In this document: one piece after another, positions 18,155-26,442 of the stretch
Numbering within the stretch: the first letter of the stretch is position 1
How the letters are laid out: the number at the start of each line of letters is the position of its first letter
Assembly (NCBI RefSeq): GCF_900106095.1
Contig: NZ_FNUD01000002.1
Coordinates: forward strand, 1-64,000
Reading direction: 5' to 3'
Origin: Pseudomonas deceptionensis
Lineage (GTDB): Bacteria > Pseudomonadota > Gammaproteobacteria > Pseudomonadales > Pseudomonadaceae
DNA length: 64,000 bases
Notes under the pieces: generated by a model
Databases searched by the model: none
The model's input: only the letters and a program-made list of their open reading frames with translations
What the model was told of the DNA's origin: nothing
Made by a program: the position numbers and the translations under genes

Positions 18155-18766
18155 ATGCTATCTCGACGCAAAATTGAACTGCGACCCGACACTCCCGGAT
18201 TGCCACAAACGCTGATTACTCGACAACAACTCATTGATTGCGGCCAGGTCAGCGAGGTGTTGGCCCGCGCCCGCGCCCAGGCCGCCGAACTGCTGCGCAA
18301 CGCGCAAGAAGCTTCTGATGTTCTGCTTGAAAACGCCCGAGGCGAATTCTGGCTACAGGCCAATGGGCAGCTTGAGCGCTGGCAAATGGAACACGGCACC
18401 CTGTGCGAAGGGCTGGAGTCCAGCGCCAGCCAGGTGGTCAATCAGGCCCTGCGTCATTTACTCGAAGACCTGCCGCAACAGGCACGTATCACCGCCCTGC
18501 TCAAGCAACTGCTGCGCGCCCAATGCCCACCGTCAAGTGCGACATTACGTTGCCATCCGCAGGCGCGTGACGATGTCCAGCAATGGCTAAACACCCGAGC
18601 AGACAACGTGTGGCAGCTTCAAACAGATGAGCGACTCGACCCGCAGACCCTCGCACTGGTCACGGTACAAGGAGACTTGCGCATCGATTGGCCTGCGACC
18701 CTCGAAACCCTGTTGCTGCCCGCTGATATTCATGGAACCGATGAAGCACTGCCCGCCACTGAGTAA
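18155..18766 (+). CDS. hrpE: T3SS stator protein HrpE (SctL)
   Basis: 203 residues from the ATG at 18155, which follows hrpD after five bases. FliH/YscL-like: N-terminal ITRQQLIDCGQVSEVLARAR, a long Ala/Glu/Gln helix (QAAELLRNAQEASDVLLENA) predicted to be coiled coil, and a C-terminal FliH-type domain (LRCHPQARDDVQQWL, GDLRIDWPATLETLL). Controls the ATPase HrcN and connects it to SctQ/SctK. Its last 33 bases contain the hrp box of the next operon. Confidence 0.88.
   Translation: MLSRRKIELRPDTPGLPQTLITRQQLIDCGQVSEVLARARAQAAELLRNAQEASDVLLENARGEFWLQANGQLERWQMEHGTLCEGLESSASQVVNQALRHLLEDLPQQARITALLKQLLRAQCPPSSATLRCHPQARDDVQQWLNTRADNVWQLQTDERLDPQTLALVTVQGDLRIDWPATLETLLLPADIHGTDEALPATE
18734..18762 (+). 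promoter_or_regulatory. hrp box inside the 3' end of hrpE, driving hrpF-hrcC-hrpT-avrF
   Basis: GGAACC-N16-CCACTGA, a perfect match to GGAACC-N16-CCACNNA. The hrpF ATG is 28 bases downstream. P. syringae also has a separate HrpL promoter for its hrpF-hrcC (hrpC) operon. Confidence 0.92.
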
Positions 18767-18790
18767 CCAACATGATCAAGTGGAGGTTGT

Positions 18791-19009
18791 ATGGCTTCGT
18801 TCGAAAGTATCCAGCGACGGATTGATTTGCGCTTTGCCCTGGCCCAGAAAAAGATGGATGAGACCGCCTTGAGCAACCAGGGCGGCACCGAAGACATGAT
18901 GGTCTTCCTTGATGCCTCACGAAAAATGGCGACCGCAACGTTTTCTCTCACCGAGCAAACCCGTCTCAAACACAGCCTGACCAAAAGCATTATTGATGCG
19001 GTGCAGTAA
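18791..19009 (+). CDS. hrpF: HrpF-family T3SS protein
   Basis: 72 residues, helical, no signal peptide (MASFESIQRRIDLRFALAQK, then TEDMMVFLDASRKMATATFS). Matches the small HrpF family (PF06266) in size and position as first gene of the hrcC operon. Members are needed for Hrp secretion, probably acting with pilin or chaperone partners. ATG preceded by GGAGG. Its 3' end overlaps hrcC directly; the hrpG gene that lies between hrpF and hrcC in P. syringae is absent. Confidence 0.75.
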   Translation: MASFESIQRRIDLRFALAQKKMDETALSNQGGTEDMMVFLDASRKMATATFSLTEQTRLKHSLTKSIIDAVQ

Positions 19010-21059
19010 CGTGCTCGGGGTCAAGTACGCCTGCCGGCTCGTTCTCTTGGCGCATGTTTCCATATTGATCCCTCAGGCCACGGCCGCGATCCCCGAAGAT
19101 TGGAAAAAAACGCCCTACGCCCATGAAGCCACGAACCGGCCGTTGCGTGACTTCATGGAGGACCTTGTCCAGACCCTTGGCCTGAGGTTGCAAATCGACG
19201 GCCAGTTGCAGGGCATGGTGCATGGCAAGCGGCGCTCCGACAACCTGAAGGCATTTGTGGAACGGCTGGCCCTGGAGCACCGCTTCCAATGGTTCGTCTA
19301 CAACAACACGCTCTACATCAGTTCATTGGATCAACAAACATCCGAGCGTCTTGAGGTTGCTGACAACACAATCGCCGATTTGAAGCAGGCACTGACTCAG
19401 ATGGGGCTGTTTGATGACCGGTTCGGCTGGGGTGAATTACCTGACCTCGGTGTGGTGCTTGTTTCGGGGCCCAAGCGTTACATAGAGCACATAAAACAGT
19501 TCAGCCGCACACGAACAGAGCCTGTCGACAAGCAGGAAGTTCTGGCATTCGCGCTCCAGTTTGCCAATGCCGGTGATCGCCAGATCGACTATCGGGGCGA
19601 GAAGCTTACGGTTGCGGGTATCGCCAGTCTGTTACGCGGCCTTCTCGATGCAAAATCATCGACTTATTCCGGGCTTGAGCCCAGTGCGCTCACCCACGCG
19701 TCACTGGCTGGTGCCGCCCCGCAACCCGGCAACCCTTTCTCGAACAGCCCCCCGGGGAGCCCTCAAAGCACGCTGGCACCCACAGCAGGGAGTCGCGTTC
19801 GGGTCGAGGCGGACGTGCGCAATAACAGCGTTCTGATCTACGACTCCCGTAAACGCCAGGCGCTGTATCAAACATTGATCAACCAGCTCGATACCCCACG
19901 AAAACTGGTGGAAATAGATGCCGTGATTCTCGACATTAACCGCACCCAGCTCAAACAATTGGGGATGAACTGGGGGTTTCAGAACCGTCGTTTCCAGGTC
20001 AATCAAAACAACCTGCCCGGTGCTGGCTACTCGTCCTTTTCCGCAGTGCGCATAGACCGGTTCACTGCGGATATAAAAGCACTGGAAGAGCGCGGGCTGG
20101 CAACCGTGGTGTCCAACCCTTCAATCATGACGCTGGAGAACCAGCCCGCCGTTATCGATTTTAATCGCACGCAATACATCAAGGCCGTGGGCGAAGGCGT
20201 TGCCAATATCATGCCGGTCACCGCCGGCACCAGTTTTCAGGTCATACCCCGTGTGATTACAGCCAATGGCATGAACCAGATCCATTTGATTATCGATATA
20301 GAAGACGGCACTTTTTCCGATCCCCCCACGGATTCTTCAACGCCGGATGTTCGAAAAGGCAAGGTCAGTACCCAGGCCGTTATCGCCGAAAAACAGTCAC
20401 TGGTCATTGGCGGCTTTCATGTCGCAGACGAAGTCGACAACCTCAACAAAGTACCGCTGCTGGGAAATATCCCCCTGCTGGGCAAGCTGTTGTTTTCATC
20501 CTCGCAAATCACGAAAAGCCGCCGGGAGCGATTGTTTATTTTGACCCCGCGCCTCATTGGCGATCAGCTCAACCCGGCCCGTTACCTGCCGCAATCAGAT
20601 CAGGCCCTGCTGGAATCAGCAGCAGCGCCGTTGGCACGGCGTTATGCGCAACACCTGCCCGTGATCAAGCGCACCGATGTCGCGGACACCTTGGCCAACC
20701 TGGTCCTGGGCCGCGTGCCCAAAGACTTCACGGCCATGCCGATGCCCGCCGTGGCGGACGCCTGGTGCACTACCCCCGATTTTTTGAAGGTCGATCCCGG
20801 GAAAAGCCAGTGGTACGAAAGCCTGCATTACAACGTGGCCGTTATTGTCTTGCACAACCAAAGCGACAACCGTGTACGTATCGATGAAAGCGAATGCAGC
20901 AACGAGCGAACCCTGGCGGTAAGTGTCTGGCCAAACCCTTGGCTGCCCCCCGGAGAAAAGGCTGAAGTGCTGATTGCGACACGTCACACCGCAGGGGATG
21001 AACGTATGGCTGTACCTCGACCGTCCCTGCTCAAACCCGCCCGGGGTGTCACCCGATGA
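18996..21059 (+). CDS. hrcC: T3SS outer-membrane secretin HrcC (SctC)
   Basis: About 687 residues. Signal peptide (LVLLAHVSILIPQATAA), N-terminal secretin domains (EDWKKTPYAHEATNRPLRDF; RLQIDGQLQGMV), a second N-domain (DNTIADLKQALTQMGLFDDR), then the secretin core with VEIDAVILDINRTQLKQLGMNW, TVVSNPSIMTLENQPAVIDF and the conserved VPLLGNIPLLGKLLFSS and RLFILTPRLIG motifs. An extra C-terminal region (about 590-687) follows. The start could be the ATG at 18996 or the GTG at 19011; neither has a clear Shine-Dalgarno, and the gene overlaps hrpF, suggesting coupling. Confidence 0.95.
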   Translation: MRCSNVLGVKYACRLVLLAHVSILIPQATAAIPEDWKKTPYAHEATNRPLRDFMEDLVQTLGLRLQIDGQLQGMVHGKRRSDNLKAFVERLALEHRFQWFVYNNTLYISSLDQQTSERLEVADNTIADLKQALTQMGLFDDRFGWGELPDLGVVLVSGPKRYIEHIKQFSRTRTEPVDKQEVLAFALQFANAGDRQIDYRGEKLTVAGIASLLRGLLDAKSSTYSGLEPSALTHASLAGAAPQPGNPFSNSPPGSPQSTLAPTAGSRVRVEADVRNNSVLIYDSRKRQALYQTLINQLDTPRKLVEIDAVILDINRTQLKQLGMNWGFQNRRFQVNQNNLPGAGYSSFSAVRIDRFTADIKALEERGLATVVSNPSIMTLENQPAVIDFNRTQYIKAVGEGVANIMPVTAGTSFQVIPRVITANGMNQIHLIIDIEDGTFSDPPTDSSTPDVRKGKVSTQAVIAEKQSLVIGGFHVADEVDNLNKVPLLGNIPLLGKLLFSSSQITKSRRERLFILTPRLIGDQLNPARYLPQSDQALLESAAAPLARRYAQHLPVIKRTDVADTLANLVLGRVPKDFTAMPMPAVADAWCTTPDFLKVDPGKSQWYESLHYNVAVIVLHNQSDNRVRIDESECSNERTLAVSVWPNPWLPPGEKAEVLIATRHTAGDERMAVPRPSLLKPARGVTR

Positions 21060-21259
21060 GCCGCTGGATAACCGTTGCCATAACGGTCGGGACCGTACTG
21101 ATGCTTCAAGGGTGTACAACCCACTGCCGGGGTGATTCGTGCTCTCGCCCCGAGTCCGGCGCCAGCGCACTGGTGATCTGGTGGCCCCCGCAAATGCGCG
21201 TCGACACAGGCCCGAACGCAGCGCAGCCCGACCATCTGGTTGTCCTCCTTGAGCACTAA
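21056..21259 (+). CDS. hrpT: HrpT lipoprotein (secretin pilotin candidate)
   Basis: 67 residues, overlapping hrcC by ATGA. Lipoprotein signal MSRWITVAITVGTVLMLQGC with lipobox LQGC. Then CRGDSCSRPES and LVIWWPPQMR, the pattern of the short HrpT proteins found right after hrcC in pseudomonads. Probably helps the secretin reach the outer membrane. Confidence 0.82.
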   Translation: MSRWITVAITVGTVLMLQGCTTHCRGDSCSRPESGASALVIWWPPQMRVDTGPNAAQPDHLVVLLEH

Positions 21260-21298
21260 ACAGGCCTGGCAACCCATTACTCAAGACGGTCTCATCAC

Positions 21299-21685
21299 AT
21301 GAATAAAAACATGCATCTGCTGGCGGCACTGAGCCAGCAACTCAACGTCGACTTGCAACTGGAAAGTGGCGTGTGCGCCCTGTTCGACAGTCACGATCAG
21401 GAAGTGTGCGTCATCGAGCTGTTACCCCAAGGCAGCAGTGCAGTGCTGCATTGCGCAATCGACATTCCCCACCCTGTTTCTGAGCACTACCGCCGACTGC
21501 TAACGCTCAATTTCCAACCCGACATGCTGCACGGTTGCTGGTTGGCGCTGGATGAGGGCGATACCGTGCGCTTGTGCGCTCAGTGCCCGGTTGAATTACT
21601 AACGGAACGCACTTTTTGCCAATGGGTCATCGGCTTTATTGAGCAAGTGGCTGATACACGCCTGTTGCTGGACCAGCCTGCCTGA
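21299..21685 (+). CDS. avrF: AvrF/DspF-type effector chaperone
   Basis: 128 residues, acidic, small class I (CesT-like) secretion chaperone. Strong resemblance to DspF of Erwinia amylovora in GVCALFDSHDQEVCVIELLP, RLLTLNFQPDMLHGCWLALD and the C-terminal GFIEQVADTR. The expected client is the AvrE/DspE-family protein encoded head-on 21 bases downstream. Last gene of the hrpF-hrcC-hrpT series, at the place where P. syringae has hrpV. So the chaperone is made from the secretion-apparatus operon, whereas the effector has its own promoter. Confidence 0.88.
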   Translation: MNKNMHLLAALSQQLNVDLQLESGVCALFDSHDQEVCVIELLPQGSSAVLHCAIDIPHPVSEHYRRLLTLNFQPDMLHGCWLALDEGDTVRLCAQCPVELLTERTFCQWVIGFIEQVADTRLLLDQPA

Positions 21686-21701
21686 ATACCAGGCAGGCTG
21701 G
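21673..21701. terminator. Bidirectional terminator between avrF and the avrE-like gene
   Basis: Perfect 12-bp stem CCAGCCTGCCTG / CAGGCAGGCTGG with loop AATAC, starting within the avrF stop region, followed on the plus strand by AGCTTTT. It serves the two convergent genes. Confidence 0.85.
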
Positions 21702-21706
21702 AGCTT

Positions 21707-24700
21707 TTAAAACACGGGGCGGCGGCTGTTGCGAATGTTTTGTTCAAGTAATTCAGGGTTGAGGTCCGCATCTTCAGAGGGCGATAAAACATCCTTGAAT
21801 TTCATGAGTACAGGGGTGTTCTGGTCAAGGCCGTATTCGAATTCAGTGTTGAGCATCTTGTGGGTATGGCTCAGTGATGCACTGCTGGCGAACGTCAGCA
21901 CGGGCAGAGTCAGCTCCATACTGTGGGTCCGGCTTGCGGTGTAGTTCACGCACAGGCTTTTAATCCGCAGGTTGTCCGGGTTTTTCAACGCACGTTCCAC
22001 TTCATCCTGTGAGGCGCCCCCATCAACAGTCACACGTTCAATCATCCGCAATACATCCGGTTTGACCTCGAGCCCCACGCTCACTGAAGTCCCTTTGTTG
22101 CTCTCCAGCTCTTTAAGTGTTCGGGCCAATTGCGGCTGGCTCATGAGCATCCGGATAATGGCCGCCTTGTTTGCCGCTGCCGTATCGTCCATCCACCCAT
22201 GTTCTGCATCCCCGTCCAGCCCCACATAGGACACTGTTCGTTCGACGGAGCCCAGTTCGCGCTTGCCCTGCGTGCTCCATTGGTGCTGCTGAAGAAGCGT
22301 TTGCACTTTGCCTTGCAGCACAACGTGCTCTTGAGGCCCAGCCTGCGGTATGGGTAAACGGTCCAATAATTGATGAAGATTTTGCAGTTGCTCACCTATA
22401 TCGCCCGCAGAGGGAAGTGCCTGCAGTTCGCGCTTTGCCTGCGGGGAAAAGCCCGACAATGCATCACGCAGATCATTAACCTTCGCCTGCTCAACTGCCG
22501 GAACACGCTTAAATGTAAAGTTTAAGGCCCCCGATCTACTGCGATCAAAGTTTCCCGAGAGCGAAGAATCGAACCATGTGAAACCCACCAGGGATGAACC
22601 CTGCGGTTCAACCTGGGCCACTAACGATGTATTCCCGGGCGCCACACCGATAGAGGCACCACCTTTATTCAACAACTGAAAATTACGTTCCTGAGTATGA
22701 CTCACCTCGTTCAGCCCCTGGGTTAGCGCACTGCCTTTCGCTAAATGCATCAGGTTAAGGCTCGCGCTCCCGCCTATGGCCGTACGAACCAACCCCTCCA
22801 GAGACCCCGGCTCTTGCAGCGCTTTGTAGTGGACACGGCCTTGTGCAAGAGCAAAAACACTCAGGTCCACACTGTTTTTCGAGCGATGGCCGTACTTGTG
22901 ATCATTCCCGATATCCAGCAGGTCGAATACATCCCCCCGCTCCCCCATCAGGATCTCCATCATTCTTGGAAAATCCGCTTCTTTCACATCAAAGCTGATA
23001 CTCGCGCCCTTCTCATGTGACGCACTAAGGTTGGCCTTCACACCCAGTTTCAGCTCGGCCCCGATCACGTCACCGACTGAGAGCGGCACCAAGCCTGCCC
23101 CTACAGAAGTGGTGAGGGCATGCTTGGTGTCCATGCTGATTTTTACAGTGGCGCCCTGATCCGTTCGGCTGATCGTTACCCCGTTGGTCTTGCCCCTCGA
23201 AGCCCCAATGTAAAACTCAAGGAAGGGCACAGGCGGTATGCCCAGCGCCAACAACCCTGCGCTCTTGGTAATGTTGCGACTCGACCCAATGGATTGGCCG
23301 CTTTCAGACTGCCGGACCTCTCGCATCAGAACCTGCTTAAGATCGCCCCCCTGGCCGACCCCCAAGGTGCGGGCAATATGAGAATGGAGAGCGGACCCGG
23401 GGGTACCCAGATCCTTGGCCAGCAACTTGAAGTTTTTGTAGAGATCCTCGGCTTGTGCGTAATTGTTGATGTTTTGCGAAGTCTTTTTATGGACAGGATT
23501 GTCGTGATAATCCTGCATGACGCTCTCTAATGAGGCCGCAATGTGCGTCACGTCGGGATGAGGCTTTTCTAGCCTGGAAATGAGGCCGCTCAGGTGCGAC
23601 AGGGTCAGTGCATGATGAATCAAGTCGCTTTCGATCAGCCCCGTAGGGTTTTTCAAGTCCCGCTTGTTATCAGCGTTCCACTTCGACAGGACTACCCCCT
23701 GCTGCTCATAACTGCGAAGCAGAGCTGCCGCTCTGTTGCCCGTTGAAGGCGACAGGTTTTCAAACGCCTTGCGTATCTGATGAAGCGTTGACTCGGGATC
23801 GCCAACAGTCACGGTTTTGTCAGGCGCAGGGGTCGCTTGGGCTCCGTGCATCTCACCCAGCCTGGACGCCGCCGACTCACTGCTTTTTTCCACGTGCAGC
23901 CGTGCTGCATTGAGCGCCTTGACGATTCCTTGCAAGGGCTCGTGCCCTTGCAGTCGTTCAAGACGAGCAGTTAAATCCAGCGAAGCCTGCGGGGCGCTCG
24001 TCAACGCCTTGAGTTGCTGACGCAGCGCTGTGTCACTGCCATAAAGGCCTGCCATCCCGGCACGTCCTTTAATGCCATGCTGAAGGTCGTAAGCCGTATT
24101 TTTAATCCCTTCATGGGGTTTGAAGTGCGCGCTTAAACTTTTGAAATAACCTCCTTCCCGCTCTACCCCCTCCGTAGTTTGACCCAGGACAGTGGAGCTC
24201 ACGGCCCAGGAAGTTGCATGGCTCTGTGTTTTTAATTCACCGCCACTCAACACCGAACCCAGGGAACTCTCACGTGTCTTTGACTGCGCTGCAAGCGGCT
24301 CCCACTGCAAGGCACCGTCAGGTGAAATATTCAGCTGGCGATATTTTTCGCCCCAGCGATTCAGTTGAGGATGGTTCTCTCCCCAACTGGCAACCAGATG
24401 CTTGTCGGATCCCATGCGCAGTGTTTTCAGTTGTTCATTGCCAGGCAACTTCACCGACGCCCAGGCAACGTGTGATGACGAAGGGTTTTGCCAAACTGCC
24501 TTTTCCAGCGTCAGCAACTTGCCGGTTTGGGTCTGGCCGTAAAGGTTGCCAAGGTGATCCAGCGCCAGCGCCTGCACAACTTCAGATGTGCTGAACGTTA
24601 AGGCCTTTTCTTTTCCATCGATGTGAGCATGCAGCTGGTTGTTATGGTCCAGGCTCACAAAGCGACGAGCGTTATCCACTGCGAAACCAGTGATGACCCG

Positions 24701-26104
24701 CTCAGAACCTGCGGTCATTGCTTCGAACGCAAACCGGTTTTTTGCACCATTGGGCGGGGCCAGGTCATAACTGGCGCCCATGTATAACGGCTCCCGGGTT
24801 TTATGGGGGGCCAGTGCTTTCAACTGACCCTCCTGCAGCACATAGGCGCAGCCATCCAGGCCTCGCTCCAGATGGTCGATATTGAGTTGATCCGTCTGTT
24901 CCCAACGCTGTGCCGGCGAGTCCCAGCACAACAGGGTATTGCCCTGCAGCGCGACCTTGCCCCGCTGGCCAAGATCCACAGCACCGGCCAGTGCTCCCAG
25001 CCCCGGTTGTGGCACACCTTTGTCGATCGCTTTAAACATCACATCACTGAGATTCCAGCCCGGCGCCAGCCCTGCCCCGTCCATCAGCGCACTGCTGTGG
25101 AGCTGCTTGTATGCATCGAGAAACAGAACGTTGAGCTGGCCATTATCGTCATGCATGAAACCCTTGATAGTGACGCCTTCCTTGACGAGATGCCCAGGCT
25201 GACCGATCGGCTCGCGCACCATCTCCAGACGCCCCTCCCCGGCCGTGCGCAAATCCCCGCGTAACAGCTCGCCCTTCAGGTTCGAGGCATACAGCACATC
25301 ACCCGTCAGCCCAATGCGTGTTAGCTGCACAGGCTCGCCCGACTCACTGACAGGTGTGAGGCGGATAACGGGCGCACCCTTGTTTCGATGGACCTGAAGA
25401 AAAGCACCTTCAGCGCATGGCCTCAGGCTTGCCTGTGTTTCACCGGCAATACTCAGGTCACTGACACCCTCCGGGACTTTCATCAGGGAACCTTCCCGGC
25501 TAAGGCCAAGGCGGGCGTACTTGCCCTCATCCTTGTCGGCCAGCCAGGTAAAGGTCTGCGGCTCGAACCGGTGCAGGCGCTGCTCTATCAAACGAAACTG
25601 GCTACCGTCCCGGGTTGTGTATACGTCACTGACCTGTCCCAGATGGGCCCTGCCAGGGTTGTCGGGCACCCGCGCGCCGCCAGCCAGGGGGCAACTGCTT
25701 TTGAACGCGGCGGCAACGGCCGGCGTGGACTGGATATGAAACACATTGAGCTTCTCATCCAGCAAGCGCAGCCCTTGCCCCGTGCCCGCAAAGCCGAGGT
25801 CCGCGGTCAGGCGCCCGGGGAGCTGATTGAGTTGCCCTGCGATATCCCGCCCTGCTTGCGAACCTTCGGCAACAACCTTTCCATGGAGTACCTTGGCGCT
25901 GAATGCCAAGGAAGACGGCCGATAACTGCGAAACTGGATCAGCTCCGGGCGCTGCTGGCTGGAGCGACCCAGCCGAAACAGATCGGAACATCTGCGGCCA
26001 ATGCTTTGAGTGGCAGGCTTCTGCCGGATGGCCGGGCTGGCCTCGCTCTGCGAGGTACTCAGGTTCTTTTCAAGACGAACAGGAACTGCGGGACTAAAAA
26101 ACAT
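21707..26104 (-). CDS. AvrE/DspE-family type III effector (RopE-like)
   Basis: 1465 residues from the ATG at 26104. The frame stays open to 26188, but that stretch holds the promoter, so the longer start is rejected. Blocks recognisable from E. amylovora DspE: GWNLSDVMFK, HLERGLDGCAYVLQEGQLKA, YDLQHGIKGRAGMAGLY, and near the end NLRIKSLCVNYTASRTHSME and FEYGLDQNTPVLMKF. Beta-rich repeats in the first half suggest the propeller-like region of this family; AvrE proteins act as pore-like channels in the host plasma membrane and favour apoplast wetting. It is shorter than the usual 1700-1900 residues, mainly at the N-terminus, and lacks the LKKEG-type C-terminal motif. RopE of P. fluorescens SBW25 is the closest precedent I know. 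Convergent with its chaperone gene. Confidence 0.88.
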   Translation of the reverse strand: MFFSPAVPVRLEKNLSTSQSEASPAIRQKPATQSIGRRCSDLFRLGRSSQQRPELIQFRSYRPSSLAFSAKVLHGKVVAEGSQAGRDIAGQLNQLPGRLTADLGFAGTGQGLRLLDEKLNVFHIQSTPAVAAAFKSSCPLAGGARVPDNPGRAHLGQVSDVYTTRDGSQFRLIEQRLHRFEPQTFTWLADKDEGKYARLGLSREGSLMKVPEGVSDLSIAGETQASLRPCAEGAFLQVHRNKGAPVIRLTPVSESGEPVQLTRIGLTGDVLYASNLKGELLRGDLRTAGEGRLEMVREPIGQPGHLVKEGVTIKGFMHDDNGQLNVLFLDAYKQLHSSALMDGAGLAPGWNLSDVMFKAIDKGVPQPGLGALAGAVDLGQRGKVALQGNTLLCWDSPAQRWEQTDQLNIDHLERGLDGCAYVLQEGQLKALAPHKTREPLYMGASYDLAPPNGAKNRFAFEAMTAGSERVITGFAVDNARRFVSLDHNNQLHAHIDGKEKALTFSTSEVVQALALDHLGNLYGQTQTGKLLTLEKAVWQNPSSSHVAWASVKLPGNEQLKTLRMGSDKHLVASWGENHPQLNRWGEKYRQLNISPDGALQWEPLAAQSKTRESSLGSVLSGGELKTQSHATSWAVSSTVLGQTTEGVEREGGYFKSLSAHFKPHEGIKNTAYDLQHGIKGRAGMAGLYGSDTALRQQLKALTSAPQASLDLTARLERLQGHEPLQGIVKALNAARLHVEKSSESAASRLGEMHGAQATPAPDKTVTVGDPESTLHQIRKAFENLSPSTGNRAAALLRSYEQQGVVLSKWNADNKRDLKNPTGLIESDLIHHALTLSHLSGLISRLEKPHPDVTHIAASLESVMQDYHDNPVHKKTSQNINNYAQAEDLYKNFKLLAKDLGTPGSALHSHIARTLGVGQGGDLKQVLMREVRQSESGQSIGSSRNITKSAGLLALGIPPVPFLEFYIGASRGKTNGVTISRTDQGATVKISMDTKHALTTSVGAGLVPLSVGDVIGAELKLGVKANLSASHEKGASISFDVKEADFPRMMEILMGERGDVFDLLDIGNDHKYGHRSKNSVDLSVFALAQGRVHYKALQEPGSLEGLVRTAIGGSASLNLMHLAKGSALTQGLNEVSHTQERNFQLLNKGGASIGVAPGNTSLVAQVEPQGSSLVGFTWFDSSLSGNFDRSRSGALNFTFKRVPAVEQAKVNDLRDALSGFSPQAKRELQALPSAGDIGEQLQNLHQLLDRLPIPQAGPQEHVVLQGKVQTLLQQHQWSTQGKRELGSVERTVSYVGLDGDAEHGWMDDTAAANKAAIIRMLMSQPQLARTLKELESNKGTSVSVGLEVKPDVLRMIERVTVDGGASQDEVERALKNPDNLRIKSLCVNYTASRTHSMELTLPVLTFASSASLSHTHKMLNTEFEYGLDQNTPVLMKFKDVLSPSEDADLNPELLEQNIRNSRRPVF

Positions 26105-26135
26105 GGCAGGCTCGAATTTATTGGCTAGTGGCAAC

Positions 26136-26164
26136 TGAGTGACACTGAAAACGCTACCGGTTCC
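26136..26164 (-). promoter_or_regulatory. hrp box of the avrE-like gene
   Basis: On the minus strand GGAACC-N16-TCACTCA, one mismatch from the consensus. It ends 31 bases before the ATG at 26104, which fixes that start. Confidence 0.88.
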
Positions 26165-26171
26165 CTCATGC

Positions 26172-26442
26172 CTAGGGGGTGTTCTCAATCAGTTTGCGCG
26201 CCGCGCCGGGTCTGCTGTTGTGCAGGGCAAGACGCGAGAAGCGTAGTTTGGTCATTCCAAATAAGCTTCGAGCAACGCAGCCCTGCGCAACAGCAGGCCC
26301 GGCCCTTCGGGTTGTGCCTTAAAGCGGGCCATGCTGCGTTCCAGGCCTTGGCAAGGGAACAACCATTACCAGCGGCCTGCGCCTTGCCTGGCCCGCTTTA
26401 AGGCACAACGCGGCGCGCAAACTGATTGAGAACGCCCCCTAG
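26172..26442. mobile_element. MITE-like palindromic element (271 bp), no transposase
   Basis: Terminal inverted repeats of 34 bp with one mismatch (26172-26205 and 26409-26442), both beginning CTAGGGGG, so a TA or CTAG target duplication is possible. The interior holds two more inverted repeats: CCGGGTCTGCTG... pairing with ...CAGCAGGCCCGG (about 26206-26310), and GCCTTAAAGCGGGCCA pairing with TGGCCCGCTTTAAGGC (about 26317-26405). No ORF of interest. Its right end touches the hrcU stop codon at 26443; its left end lies 7 bases from the hrp box of the avrE-like gene. Confidence 0.8.

Noticed and set aside
26105..26188. N-terminal extension of the AvrE-like protein up to a TTG at 26188
   Set aside because: The extension overlaps the hrp box and the end of the palindromic element; translation would start upstream of the transcript start.
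26172..26442. Complete insertion sequence
   Set aside because: No open frame for a transposase in 271 bp; at best a MITE or repeat.
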